Source of the DNA: Paractinoplanes ferrugineus | GTDB lineage: Bacteria > Actinomycetota > Actinomycetes > Mycobacteriales > Micromonosporaceae | Assembly (NCBI RefSeq): GCF_016862195.1 | Contig: NZ_BOMM01000057.1 | Span: forward strand, 62,001 to 126,000 | Direction: 5' to 3' | DNA: 64,000 nt | Shown: in pieces, positions 8,103 through 16,249 of the stretch | Numbering within the stretch: the first letter of the stretch is position 1 | Layout of the letters: each line of letters starts with the position of its first letter | Made by a program: the position numbers and the translations under genes | The notes under the pieces: generated by a model | What the model was told of the DNA's origin: nothing | The model's input: only the letters and a program-made list of their open reading frames with translations | The model's database searches: none

Positions 8103-8837
8103 CTACCCGGCTTCGGTCGCCGCCCCGTGCAGGAACACATCGACGAGCATCTCGATCGACACGTCGGCGTCCGCTGCGCCGGTGCCGTGCCGGGGGAAGA
8201 GCATGCCGAGGAAGATCGTGGCGACCTGCTCGACCGGAAGCCGCAGCTTGTCCCGATCGGGTTCCAGCAGCCGCACCACGGCCGCCCGGGTGCGCGCCAC
8301 CGCCTCGTCCCGCCCGCCGGGCACAGCTCCCCCGCGCTCCCCCCGCTCCCCGCCACGAGCCGGCGCGTGCGCCGCCCCGCCATCCGCAGCGTGCCCCGCG
8401 CCGCCATCCCGGGCGGGGGCGCCGCCATCCGGGGCGTGCGGCTCGGCTTCGGGGGATGCGCGTCGTTCCAGGCGGCGGCCGCCGGCCGCGTGCACCGCGC
8501 CGATCACCGCGCCCATCCGGTCGAGGTAGGCGCGCAGCGTGCCGGCCGCCTCATTGAGCCGGGCGTCGAGCGGCTGGTCGAGCGGCACGTCGTCGAGCTC
8601 GGCGAGAACCCGGTCGTTGCGCAGCACGGCGGCGACGCACGCGCTGAGCAGCTCGTCCTTGTCGGCGAAGGCGCGGAAGACGGTGGCCTCGCCGATGCCG
8701 GCCGCCTTGGCGATCTGGTGGGTGCTGACGGCGGCACCGTGCTCCATGAGGAGCGGCACCGCGGCCGCCACGATCATTTCGCGGCGCTGGTCAGGGCTCA
8801 TGCCCGGCGCTCGACGCCGGGGTGCTGTGTCGGTCAT
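8103..8837 (-). CDS. TetR-family transcriptional regulator
   Basis: This is a 244-residue TetR repressor. The HTH is at about residues 15-60 (RREMIVAAAVPLLMEHG, then AVSTHQIAKAAGIGEATVFR and AFADKDELL). The ligand domain is interrupted at about residues 125-175 by a Gly/Ala/His/Arg-rich low-complexity stretch (8310-8455), which makes it longer than usual. Start ATG 8837 is supported by a promoter placed so that transcription would begin at or next to this ATG, giving a leaderless message. A perfect palindrome lies between its -35 and -10 boxes, implying autorepression. The aldo/keto reductase gene follows nine bases after its stop. Confidence 0.88.
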   Translation of the reverse strand: MTDTAPRRRAPGMSPDQRREMIVAAAVPLLMEHGAAVSTHQIAKAAGIGEATVFRAFADKDELLSACVAAVLRNDRVLAELDDVPLDQPLDARLNEAAGTLRAYLDRMGAVIGAVHAAGGRRLERRASPEAEPHAPDGGAPARDGGAGHAADGGAAHAPARGGERGERGGAVPGGRDEAVARTRAAVVRLLEPDRDKLRLPVEQVATIFLGMLFPRHGTGAADADVSIEMLVDVFLHGAATEAG

Positions 8838-8843
8838 GCCCCC

Positions 8844-8873
8844 AACATACGGAGTGAGCATTCACTCCGTCAA
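8844..8873 (-). promoter_or_regulatory. Promoter of the TetR-AKR operon with palindromic operator
   Basis: On the minus strand a -35 box TTGACG (8873-8868) and a -10 box TATGTT (8849-8844) are separated by 18 bp. Within this lies a perfect inverted repeat: ACGGAGTGA (8849-8857), four bases, TCACTCCGT (8862-8870). Six bases separate the -10 box from ATG 8837, so the transcript is probably leaderless. A repressor bound here would block RNA polymerase directly. Confidence 0.8.
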
Positions 8874-8957
8874 TGGCATTATCTGCCGGGAAGCGCGATC
8901 CGAGATGGCCGCTGAGACCGGCCGCCGAGATCGGCCGCCGGACCGGCCGGTCCACCT

Positions 8958-8969
8958 GAGAGCGCTCTC
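8958..8969. promoter_or_regulatory. 12-bp palindrome resembling a LacI-family operator
   Basis: GAGAGCGCTCTC is a perfect palindrome about 67 bp before the thiamine-binding protein gene. LacI-family sugar regulators often bind GAGCGCTC-centred sites. No LacI gene is present in the window, so this is only a candidate. Confidence 0.3.
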
Positions 8970-9035
8970 TCGGGTCGGCCACAGATCGGCCACGGCACTT
9001 GCGCCGCACCCCGTCCGGGCTGCGACCATGACCGC

Positions 9036-9338
9036 ATGCTGGTTGCGTTCTCGGTAACTCCTATCGGCGTCAGTGAATCCGTGGGCGACCTCGTCGCCGA
9101 AGCCGTGCGGGTGGTCCGGGCCTCCGGGCTGCCCAACCGGACGGACGCCATGTTCACCACCATCGAGGGTGAGTGGGACGAATGCTTCGCCGTCGTGAAA
9201 CAGGCAGTGGAAGCCGTGGGCAAGGGAGGGCATCGGGTCAGCGTCTCGATCAAGGCGGACGTGCGGCCCGGAGTCACCGGTGCGCTGACCGCCAAGGTGG
9301 CGCACATCGAGCGCGCGCTCGGCGAGTCGGCCCCGTGA
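9036..9338 (+). CDS. MTH1187/YqgV-family thiamine-binding protein
   Basis: This is a 100-residue member of the MTH1187 (DUF77) family of small ferredoxin-like proteins that bind thiamine or hydroxymethylpyrimidine-type ligands. The family start MLVAFSVTPIGV is clear, as are TDAMFTTIEGEWDECFAVVK and the C-terminal VSIKADVRPGVTGALTAKV. It is cytosolic with no signal. The stop overlaps the GTG start of the HAD gene by four bases (GTGA at 9335-9338), so the two are translated together. The role in thiamine balance is inferred from the family. Confidence 0.85.
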   Translation: MLVAFSVTPIGVSESVGDLVAEAVRVVRASGLPNRTDAMFTTIEGEWDECFAVVKQAVEAVGKGGHRVSVSIKADVRPGVTGALTAKVAHIERALGESAP

Positions 9339-10009
9339 GACGCCTGGTCATGTGGGACATCGACTACACCCTGCTGCGTGGCGGCGGGGTGACGACACGG
9401 GCGTGGCGCGCCGCGTTCACCGAGGTCACCGGCAAGCAGTGGCTGGCGACGCCGCTCTTCGGCGGGCGCACCGACCTGGACATCTGCGCCGAGGTGTTCG
9501 CCCGGCACGAGGTCACCGACTGCACGCCCGAGGCGTTCTTCGTGCGTTACGTCCAGCACGTGCGGGCCATCCGGCACGAGTTCAGCGAGCAGGGTCATCT
9601 CATGCCGGGGGTGCGGGACGTGCTCGACCGGCTCGGCGAGAACCCCGGCGTCGTGCAGACACTGGTCACCGGCAACGTGCCCGAGGTGGCGGCGGTCAAG
9701 GTGGCCGCCTTCGGGCTGACCGGGGCCTTCGACGCCGAGGTCGGCGGTTACGGCACCGACGACTCGGTGCGGGCCACCCTCGTCCGCCGCAGCCTCGAAC
9801 GGGCGCGGGCGAAGTACGGCGAGTCGTTCGCCCCGGTCGTCATCGGGGACACGGTGCACGACGTGACGGCCGCGCTGGCCAACGGTGCCCGCGCGGTGGG
9901 TGTGGCCACCGGGCGCACCAAGATGGCCGACCTGGCGCTCGCGGGCGCGCACGCCGTGCTCCCCGATCTGTCCGACACCGACGCCACGGTGCGGATCCTG
10001 ACGACCTAG
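9335..10009 (+). CDS. HAD-superfamily hydrolase
   Basis: This is a 224-residue haloacid-dehalogenase-type phosphatase. Motif I is WDIDYTLLRGG (nucleophile Asp, with the second Asp two residues later), motif II is VTGN, and motif IV is PVVIGDTVHDVTAA near residue 170. The alpha-helical cap lies between motifs I and II, as in phosphoglycolate phosphatase-like enzymes. The start is GTG 9335, which overlaps the upstream thiamine-binding gene by four bases. The pairing raises the possibility that the substrate is a phosphorylated thiamine precursor, but this is not shown by sequence. Confidence 0.85.
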   Translation: MRRLVMWDIDYTLLRGGGVTTRAWRAAFTEVTGKQWLATPLFGGRTDLDICAEVFARHEVTDCTPEAFFVRYVQHVRAIRHEFSEQGHLMPGVRDVLDRLGENPGVVQTLVTGNVPEVAAVKVAAFGLTGAFDAEVGGYGTDDSVRATLVRRSLERARAKYGESFAPVVIGDTVHDVTAALANGARAVGVATGRTKMADLALAGAHAVLPDLSDTDATVRILTT

Positions 10010-10012
10010 GGC

Positions 10013-10798
10013 CTAGCCGATCCTGGGCGCGACCGGGTTGGGGAGGGCACCGCCGAACCGCCGGTCACGCGAGGCGTAGAGCTCGCACGCGTACCAGAGG
10101 TGGCGGCGGTCGAAGTCGGGCCACAGGGTGTCGAGGAAGACCATTTCGGCGTACGCCGTCTGCCAGAGCAGGAAGTTGGACGTGCGCTGCTCGCCGGACG
10201 GGCGCAGGAACAGATCGACCTCGGGGACCTCGGGGTGGTAGAGGTATTTCGCGATGGTCTTCTCGTTGACCCGGTCGGCCTTGAGCTTGCCGGCGGCCAC
10301 GTCCCGGGCGATGGCGGCGGCCGCGTCGGCGATCTCGGCCTGGCCGCCGTAGTTGACGCAGAACTGCAGGGTGAGCGTCGAGTTGTCCTTCGACATCTCC
10401 TCGGCGGTCTGCAGCTCGGAGATCACGCTCTTCCACAGCCGCCCGCTGCGGCCCGACCAGACCACGCGCACCCCGAGGTCGACCAGCTGGTCGCGGCGAC
10501 GGCGGATGACGTCCCGGTTGAAGCCCATCAGGAAGCGGACCTCCTCGGGCGAGCGCTTCCAGTTCTCGGTGGAGAACGCGTACGCCGAGAGGTAGGGGAT
10601 GCCCAGCTCGATGGCCCCCTCGATGGTGTCGAACAGGCTGTATTCGCCCTGCTCGTGCCCCTTGGTGCGGGACAGGCCGCGCTCCTTGGCCCAGCGCCCG
10701 TTGCCGTCCATCACGATCGCCACGTGTTTCGGCAGCGCCGCCTTGGGCAGCTCCGGCGGGCGGACCCCGGACAGGTGCGGGGTGGGTGGACGCGGCAT
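10013..10798 (-). CDS. uppS: Isoprenyl transferase (undecaprenyl/decaprenyl diphosphate synthase)
   Basis: This cis-prenyltransferase is 261 residues long. It adds isopentenyl units to make the long-chain polyprenyl diphosphate that carries cell-wall precursors at the membrane. Motifs: HVAIVMDGNGRWA with catalytic Asp31, the AYAFSTENWKR segment, and the C-terminal LFLRPSGEQRTSNFLLWQ with the diphosphate-binding arginines. Start ATG 10798 shares one base with the stop of recO, so it is the second gene of a recO-uppS operon, an arrangement conserved in mycobacteria. It is convergent with the HAD gene, with only three bases between the stops. Confidence 0.95.
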   Translation of the reverse strand: MPRPPTPHLSGVRPPELPKAALPKHVAIVMDGNGRWAKERGLSRTKGHEQGEYSLFDTIEGAIELGIPYLSAYAFSTENWKRSPEEVRFLMGFNRDVIRRRRDQLVDLGVRVVWSGRSGRLWKSVISELQTAEEMSKDNSTLTLQFCVNYGGQAEIADAAAAIARDVAAGKLKADRVNEKTIAKYLYHPEVPEVDLFLRPSGEQRTSNFLLWQTAYAEMVFLDTLWPDFDRRHLWYACELYASRDRRFGGALPNPVAPRIG

Positions 10799-11577
10799 CA
10801 GGAACTCTCCCGTCGATCGACAAGCGGCAGCGAGCGCAACGCCCGCTCCATGTGCCATTGCAGGTGGGCGGCGACCAGTCCGCTGCACTCCCGGCGGACC
10901 GGCGGCTCGGACGCGTCGGCGACCTGCCAGTCGCCGGCGGTGAGCGCGCTCATCAGGCCGAGCGTGGCCGGGCTGGGGTGGGCGGCGCCGGGCGGCCGGC
11001 AGTCGGGGCAGACCGCACCGCCGGCCGGGACCGAGAACGCCGCGTGCTGTCCGGGGGTGCCGCAGACCGCGCACTCGCTGGTCGCGGGCGCCCAGCCGGC
11101 CGTGGCCATGGCCCGCAGGAGATAGGCGTCGAGCACCAGGGGGCCGGCGTGTTCGCCCGCCGCGAGGGCTTTGAGGGCGCCCAGGGTGAGCTGGAACAGC
11201 CGCAGTGACGGCTCCCGCTCGATCGGGGTGAGCCGCTCGGCGGTCTCGGCGATGGCGCTGGCGGCCGTGTAACGCGGGTAATCGGTAAGGAACTGTTTGC
11301 CGTAGAGCGCGACCGCCTCGACCTGGCTCACCGAGTGCAGGGAGCTGCCGACGCCCTCGGGCGAGCCGGCGAGCTGCAGGTCGATGTGACCGAACGGCTC
11401 GAGGCGCGCCCCGAAGCGGGAGTTGGTGCGGCGCACCCCGCGGGCGACCGCGCGCAGCCGGCCGTTGCGCCGGGTCAGCAGCGTGATGATCCGGTCGCTC
11501 TCGCCGAGTTTCTGCACGCGCAGGACGACCGCGTCGTCGCGGTAGAGCTGGCGGCGGTAGCCGGATTCGGTGGGCAC
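10798..11577 (-). CDS. recO: DNA repair protein RecO
   Basis: This is a 259-residue RecO, which helps load RecA onto SSB-coated single-stranded DNA in recombinational repair. The N-terminal OB fold (YRDDAVVLRVQKLGESDRII, then TLLTRRNGRLRAVARGVRR) is followed by the helical region and a zinc finger (CAVCG, then CPDC). The start is GTG 11577 (VPTESGYRRQLYRDD); the frame stays open to 11709, but that part would overlap the divergent lipoprotein gene. It is followed by uppS with a one-base overlap. Confidence 0.93.
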   Translation of the reverse strand: MPTESGYRRQLYRDDAVVLRVQKLGESDRIITLLTRRNGRLRAVARGVRRTNSRFGARLEPFGHIDLQLAGSPEGVGSSLHSVSQVEAVALYGKQFLTDYPRYTAASAIAETAERLTPIEREPSLRLFQLTLGALKALAAGEHAGPLVLDAYLLRAMATAGWAPATSECAVCGTPGQHAAFSVPAGGAVCPDCRPPGAAHPSPATLGLMSALTAGDWQVADASEPPVRRECSGLVAAHLQWHMERALRSLPLVDRRESS

Positions 11578-11707
11578 GGACTCATTCTGCCTCGGCGGGC
11601 CGAATTTCCCGCTCGCCGGGTGCCGGGCTGACCCTGATCCCGTCTCAGGGTCATCTCCGGGGGAGGACCGATAGTGCCGGTCAGGGCCCCCGAATAGCGT
11701 CTGAGCC

Positions 11708-12493
11708 ATGACCTCGACCCTGATCCGGCGCGCCGCAGTCCTCGCCCTCGTCGCCGCGTCGACGACCGCCTTGACCGGCTGCGCCGGTGTGATCGGGGCG
11801 AAGATGACCTACGACGACACCGAGAAGGGCAAGATCACCGACATCGTGCTGACCGGGGGCGGCGGCGATGTGACGATCACGTCCGGTGCCGTCGCCGAGA
11901 CCTCGGTGCGCCGGGTGATCCGCCGGTCCAGCAATCCTGGCAGCCCCTACAAGCTGGACGGCACGACGCTCACCATCGACACGACGTGCGGGCGCAACTG
12001 CTCGGTGTCGTACGAGATCACCACCCCGGCCGGGGTGAACGTGCGCGGCCAGGAGCGTTCCGGGGACATCCGGCTCAAGGGGGTCGGCAGCACCGATCTC
12101 CAGCTGACCTCGGGCGATGTCCTGGTGTCGGGCGCGACCGGCCCCGTCTCGATCAAGGCGACGTCCGGCGACATCCAGGTGACCGACGCGAAGAGTTCGG
12201 TCAAGGTGCACTCGACCTCGGGCGACGTCCAGGCGACCAGGGTGGTCGGGCCGGTCGATCTGCAGGTCACCTCGGGCGACATGCACGTCGAGCTGACCGC
12301 GCCCAACTCGGTGACCGCGAAGGCGACGAGCGGCGACGTCTGGGTGGCGGTGCCGGAGAGCAAATACCGGGTGACGGCCGACTCCAGGTCGGGCGACGAG
12401 CGCCTGGAGGGCTTGTCGAGTGACGCCACGGCAACGAATGTGATCGACGTACGGGTGACGAGCGGGGACATAACCGTAGCCTCGACATCGTGA
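11708..12493 (+). CDS. DUF4097-type repeat lipoprotein
   Basis: This is a 261-residue secreted lipoprotein. The signal peptide ends in the lipobox LTGC (Cys near residue 25). The mature part is made of about nine short repeats centred on Ser-Gly-Asp (LTSGDVLVSG, ATSGDIQVTD, STSGDVQATR and so on), the pattern of DUF4097/DUF4098 right-handed beta-helix proteins found as surface adhesin-like or envelope proteins. Its function is unknown. The stop overlaps the thioesterase start by four bases (GTGA), so the two are co-translated. Confidence 0.82.
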   Translation: MTSTLIRRAAVLALVAASTTALTGCAGVIGAKMTYDDTEKGKITDIVLTGGGGDVTITSGAVAETSVRRVIRRSSNPGSPYKLDGTTLTIDTTCGRNCSVSYEITTPAGVNVRGQERSGDIRLKGVGSTDLQLTSGDVLVSGATGPVSIKATSGDIQVTDAKSSVKVHSTSGDVQATRVVGPVDLQVTSGDMHVELTAPNSVTAKATSGDVWVAVPESKYRVTADSRSGDERLEGLSSDATATNVIDVRVTSGDITVASTS

Positions 12494-13254
12494 GCTTCTA
12501 CCGACCACTGGGTGACGACCGTTACGAACCGACCGAATTCACCGAGAGTCCGTGGGACAGCGCGATGCAGCACGGTGGCCCGCCGGCCGCTCTGCTCGGG
12601 CACATGATGCGGCTGGACGGCATGCGCCTGGCCCGGATCTCGGTGGACTTCCTCGGCCCGATACCGCGCCGGGTGTCCCGGGTCGAGGTGTCGCCGATCA
12701 AGCCCGGCCGGCTGACCGCGCTGAACGAGGCCCAGATGGTGATCGACGGCCGGGTCGCGGTGAGCGCGCGGGCGTGGCACATCACGCCCGGCCCTCCCCC
12801 GCCGGCGGCGGCGCTCGAGCCGACCCCCGCCCAGCAGACCCACGCCGAGCCGCTCCCGGAGACCGCGGACACGTTCAGCGGCAGCTGGGGTTACGGCCGG
12901 TCGATCGAGTGGCGGTGCACCAGGGGCGGTCTCGACGAACTGGGTGAGACGCACGTATGGAGCCGGGTCCGGATGCCGTTGATCGACGGCGTCGAGCTGG
13001 ACGGCCAGGACCGGGCGCTGATCGTGGCCGACTCGGCGAACGGACTGTCCGCCGTGCTGCCGTTCGACAAGTGGCTGTCCATCCCGCCGACCATGACGGC
13101 GACGCTGCTGCGCCCGGCCGAGGGTGAATGGGTGCACCTGGCCGCGCGCACCACGATCTCGCAGGACGGACTGGGCCTGGCCGAGGGCGACATGTTCGAC
13201 CAGGCCGGAAAGATCGGGCAGGTGGCTCAGCCACTGCTGGTCCGGCAGCGCTAG
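12490..13254 (+). CDS. Hotdog-fold thioesterase family protein
   Basis: This 254-residue protein has the layout of TesB-like double-hotdog acyl-CoA thioesterases: MQHGGPPAALLGHMMR in the first hotdog, LARISVDFLGPIPRRVSRVE, and a second hotdog ending with LAEGDMFDQAGKIGQVAQPL and LVRQR. The likely reaction is hydrolysis of an acyl-CoA to free acid; the substrate cannot be read. It starts at GTG 12490 inside the stop of the lipoprotein gene. It is convergent with the acyltransferase gene. Confidence 0.82.
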   Translation: MSFYRPLGDDRYEPTEFTESPWDSAMQHGGPPAALLGHMMRLDGMRLARISVDFLGPIPRRVSRVEVSPIKPGRLTALNEAQMVIDGRVAVSARAWHITPGPPPPAAALEPTPAQQTHAEPLPETADTFSGSWGYGRSIEWRCTRGGLDELGETHVWSRVRMPLIDGVELDGQDRALIVADSANGLSAVLPFDKWLSIPPTMTATLLRPAEGEWVHLAARTTISQDGLGLAEGDMFDQAGKIGQVAQPLLVRQR

Positions 13255-13302
13255 GCGGCGAACAGCGCGACCGGCCCGGCCGTCGGCCCCGCGAAGCCGG
13301 GC

Positions 13303-14322
13303 TCAGGCGTTGGTCGTGGCCATGGCCGGGGCCGGCGACACCGGTACCTGCTTGCGGGAGACCCCGGGCACGAGCCGCGGCCGCCGCCCCGCCGCCCAGT
13401 CCTCGACCCAGCCGACCGCCAGCACGATCACGGTGAGGGCCAGCGCGACCACCACGAGCCGCCAGCTGATCCCGACCCACCCGAAGATCGGCAGACCCGA
13501 CCACAGGGCGAACCGGGACAGCGCGATGATGATCGGCACGTGCCAGAGGTAGATCGTCAGGGCCCGCGAGTTGAGGACGGTCAGGATCCGGCGTGGCCGC
13601 ACCATCGGCGAGACACCGAGGGCGACCATGATGAACGCGGCCGACCAGAGCGCGTTGCCGAGCGGGATGTCGTTGAGGTCGAAGCCGCGGGGCCCCGGGT
13701 GGGTCATCGTCCAGGCGGCACCGGTCACGGCCAGCGCGCCGATCAGCCACCAGCGTCGCCTGCTGAGCTTGAGCATGCCGTCGTGGTGGGCGAAGCCGAG
13801 CAGCCACGCCCCACCGTAGAGGGTGAGGTCGTGCAGCACCGCCGGCGGCGTCACCCCGGCGAAGGTGGTGCCGGCCAGCGCCACGTACGGAATCATGATC
13901 GTCACCACCGGCCCCCGCCGGAACAGGGGCAGCACGATCGGCGACAGCAGCACCAGCCAGAGGAAGTCACGCAGGTACCAGGTCGCGGCGAGCCCTTCCA
14001 GCCAGAAGCCGGTGGCCGGGGGACTTTCGATCGGGAACGCCCAGAGCAGGATCTTCCAGTCCCAGGCGAGCCCGGTGAGCAGCATGGCCGGCACCGCGAC
14101 CGCGGCGATGACCCACAGCGAGGGCAGCAGCCGGTGCAGGCGGCGCTCGACCGCCCACGGCCCGTACTTGTCGAGGGAGGCCGCCATCAGCGAGCCGGCC
14201 AGAGCGAACATGACTGACATCGCCGGGAAGACGATGGTCAGAGCCGTCCACCCGGAGCAGTGATAGACCACCACGCGCAGGGTCGCGGCGGCTCGTAGCG
14301 TGTCCAGGTACTGGTTCCGCAT
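13303..14322 (-). CDS. Acyltransferase 3 family membrane protein
   Basis: This is a 339-residue integral membrane protein with about ten hydrophobic segments and the family start RNQYLDTLRAAATLRVVVYH, which holds the catalytic-type histidine. Such proteins move acyl groups onto surface polysaccharides, peptidoglycan or secondary metabolites. It begins at ATG 14322. It stands alone between era and a convergent thioesterase gene, so the acceptor is unknown. The C-terminal tail after the last membrane segment is basic and cytosolic. Confidence 0.85.
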   Translation of the reverse strand: MRNQYLDTLRAAATLRVVVYHCSGWTALTIVFPAMSVMFALAGSLMAASLDKYGPWAVERRLHRLLPSLWVIAAVAVPAMLLTGLAWDWKILLWAFPIESPPATGFWLEGLAATWYLRDFLWLVLLSPIVLPLFRRGPVVTIMIPYVALAGTTFAGVTPPAVLHDLTLYGGAWLLGFAHHDGMLKLSRRRWWLIGALAVTGAAWTMTHPGPRGFDLNDIPLGNALWSAAFIMVALGVSPMVRPRRILTVLNSRALTIYLWHVPIIIALSRFALWSGLPIFGWVGISWRLVVVALALTVIVLAVGWVEDWAAGRRPRLVPGVSRKQVPVSPAPAMATTNA

Positions 14323-14391
14323 AGCCTTCTGAGTTACCGAACCCCCGCATCCACCCGCAAACCAGCGTGAATTATCCCATAATTCGCAATA

Positions 14392-16101
14392 TCAGAATCC
14401 CAGCTTGCGCAATTGACGAGGATCACGCTGCCATTCCTTGGCGACCCGAACATGCAGATCCAGGTAGACCCGCGCACCCAGAAGCTGCTCGATCTCACCC
14501 CGGGCCTGGCTTCCGACTTCTTTCAGTCGTGCTCCGCGCGCCCCGATGACAATCGATTTCTGCGAGTCGCGCTCCACGTAGAGATCCGCGTAGATCTTGG
14601 TGAGACCGCCCTCGACGATCATTTCCTCGACGAGTACCGCTATCGAGTGAGGCAGTTCGTCGCGCACACCCTCCAGCGCCGCCTCCCGGATCAGCTCGGC
14701 GATCAGCACCTGCTCCGGCTCGTCGGTCAGCACGTCGTCCGGGTACAGCTGCGGCGACTCCGGCAGATGCTTGACGATCACGTCGACGAGCGTCCGCACC
14801 TGATGCCCGGACACCGCGCTCACCGGCACGATCTCGGCGAAGTCGTACAGCTCGCTGACCGCCAGCAGATGCTCGGCGAGGCGCTGCGGCGAAACCAGGT
14901 CGACCTTGGTCACCACCGCGATCACCGTCGCCTTGAGCTCGGCCATCTCCGCCGAGATGAACCGGTCACCGCGCCCCACCGGCTCGTCCGCCGGGAAGCA
15001 CACGCCGATCACGTCGACCTCGCTCCAGGCCTCCCGCACCAGATCGTTGAGTCGCTCCCCCAGCAGGGTCCGCGGCCGGTGCAGTCCCGGCGTGTCCACC
15101 AGCACGAGCTGCGAGTTCTCCTGGTGCAGAATGCCCCGGATAACGTGCCGAGTGGTCTGCGGTTTGTTCGAGGTGATAGCGATCTTCTGCCCGATGATCG
15201 CATTTGTCAGCGTGCTCTTACCGGCGTTCGGCCGACCGACAAAACAGGCAAAACCGGCGCGATAGACGCCATCATTCACCCCGCTGGGCGCCGCCTCAGC
15301 ATGCCGATGCACCCGCCGGCCGTGTCCGTCCCGCTTCTGCGGGGTACGCCCGGAACCCGCCCCCGCCGACCCAGCCGGCCCTGCCGCCCCAGCCAGCTCC
15401 GCCGACCCCGACTTCGCCGGCCCAGCCAGCTCCGCGGGCCCTGACTTCGCCAGCCCTGACTCCACCGATCCGGCCGGCTCCACCGAACCCGGCCCCACCG
15501 GCCGAACGGCCTCTGCCGCCCCCCGGCCGCGCTCGACCCGCCCGTCGCCAGGCCCACCAGCACGACGCGCACCGCTCGGAACTTCCGGCGACCCGGCAGC
15601 ACGTCGCCCGGCGCCGGTCTGCCCACCCCGGGAGCCGCCATCACGCCGCGCCCCACCGGGCCCGCCTCGCAACCCACCGTCACGCTGCGCCGCGACCGGC
15701 CCGCCCCGCGACCCAGCATCACGCTGCGCCGCGACCGGCCCGCCCCGCGACCCAGCATCACGCTGCGCGCCCCGCGGCGCCGACTCACGCTGCGACCCGG
15801 CCTGACCGGTGCGCGAGCCGCCTTCGCCGCGCCGCTCGGTGCCGCCTCGGCCGGCCCCAGAACCACGACCGGCCGAAGAGCCACGACCCGCCACAGCGCC
15901 ACGGCCACCGGCGGAACCGCTACCGCCCGCGGAACCGGAACCGCGCTGCGCGCCGGAACCGCGGCCGTCGCCGGTCGCTTCGGTACGGCGGGCCGCTCGG
16001 CGTTCCTGGCGGCGCAGCTCGTTGCGTTCGCCGGCGGTGAGCCGGCGTTCGGCCGCACTGAGCCGGCGTTCGCCGTCGGCTCCCGCTCCTGACTGGGTCA
16101 C
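14392..16101 (-). CDS. era: GTPase Era with a 274-residue disordered N-terminal extension
   Basis: Era is an essential GTPase that binds 16S rRNA and helps 30S assembly. The core (from about residue 275) has G1 GRPNAGKST, the effector region TSNKPQTTRHVIRG, G3 DTPG, G4 TKVD, and a C-terminal KH domain with IVIGARGARLKEVG. The core alone is about 295 residues, the normal size. The preceding 274 residues are Gly/Ala/Arg/Ser-rich, with exact 39-bp repeats. Start GTG 16101 is supported by a strong GGAGG six bases upstream. An internal GTG at 15279 would give a standard Era. It is the last gene of the phoH-ybeY-CBS-cdd-era run. Confidence 0.9.
   Translation of the reverse strand: MTQSGAGADGERRLSAAERRLTAGERNELRRQERRAARRTEATGDGRGSGAQRGSGSAGGSGSAGGRGAVAGRGSSAGRGSGAGRGGTERRGEGGSRTGQAGSQRESAPRGAQRDAGSRGGPVAAQRDAGSRGGPVAAQRDGGLRGGPGGARRDGGSRGGQTGAGRRAAGSPEVPSGARRAGGPGDGRVERGRGAAEAVRPVGPGSVEPAGSVESGLAKSGPAELAGPAKSGSAELAGAAGPAGSAGAGSGRTPQKRDGHGRRVHRHAEAAPSGVNDGVYRAGFACFVGRPNAGKSTLTNAIIGQKIAITSNKPQTTRHVIRGILHQENSQLVLVDTPGLHRPRTLLGERLNDLVREAWSEVDVIGVCFPADEPVGRGDRFISAEMAELKATVIAVVTKVDLVSPQRLAEHLLAVSELYDFAEIVPVSAVSGHQVRTLVDVIVKHLPESPQLYPDDVLTDEPEQVLIAELIREAALEGVRDELPHSIAVLVEEMIVEGGLTKIYADLYVERDSQKSIVIGARGARLKEVGSQARGEIEQLLGARVYLDLHVRVAKEWQRDPRQLRKLGF
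15681..15768. repeat. 39-bp direct repeats in the era N-terminal extension
   Basis: Two exact 39-bp units (15681-15719 and 15720-15758) and the start of a third encode 13-residue repeats with the core AQRDAGSRGGPVA. The period is a multiple of three, so repeat number can change without breaking the frame, which favours this region being translated. Confidence 0.85.
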
Positions 16102-16107
16102 GCCGCC

Positions 16108-16112
16108 CCTCC
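16108..16112 (-). promoter_or_regulatory. Ribosome binding site that decides the era start
   Basis: GGAGG on the minus strand lies six bases before GTG 16101. It supports translation of the long N-terminal extension of Era rather than a start at the internal GTG 15279. Confidence 0.7.
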
Positions 16113-16249
16113 CCACGTGCCGATCTTGATGACGTTCGAACGGCTCAGCGGGACGGGTCGGACGACAACCTCACAAGAATGCGTCCGGGAAGCCGACAAC
16201 GGCAGGCTCCCGGGCCGGGCGACGGGGAAGGGCGGCACGTCGAAGTCGG

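Noticed and set aside
14392..15279. Standard-length Era starting at GTG 15279
   Set aside because: The upstream GTG 16101 has a much better ribosome binding site and the frame is open with period-three repeats. Kept as an alternative.
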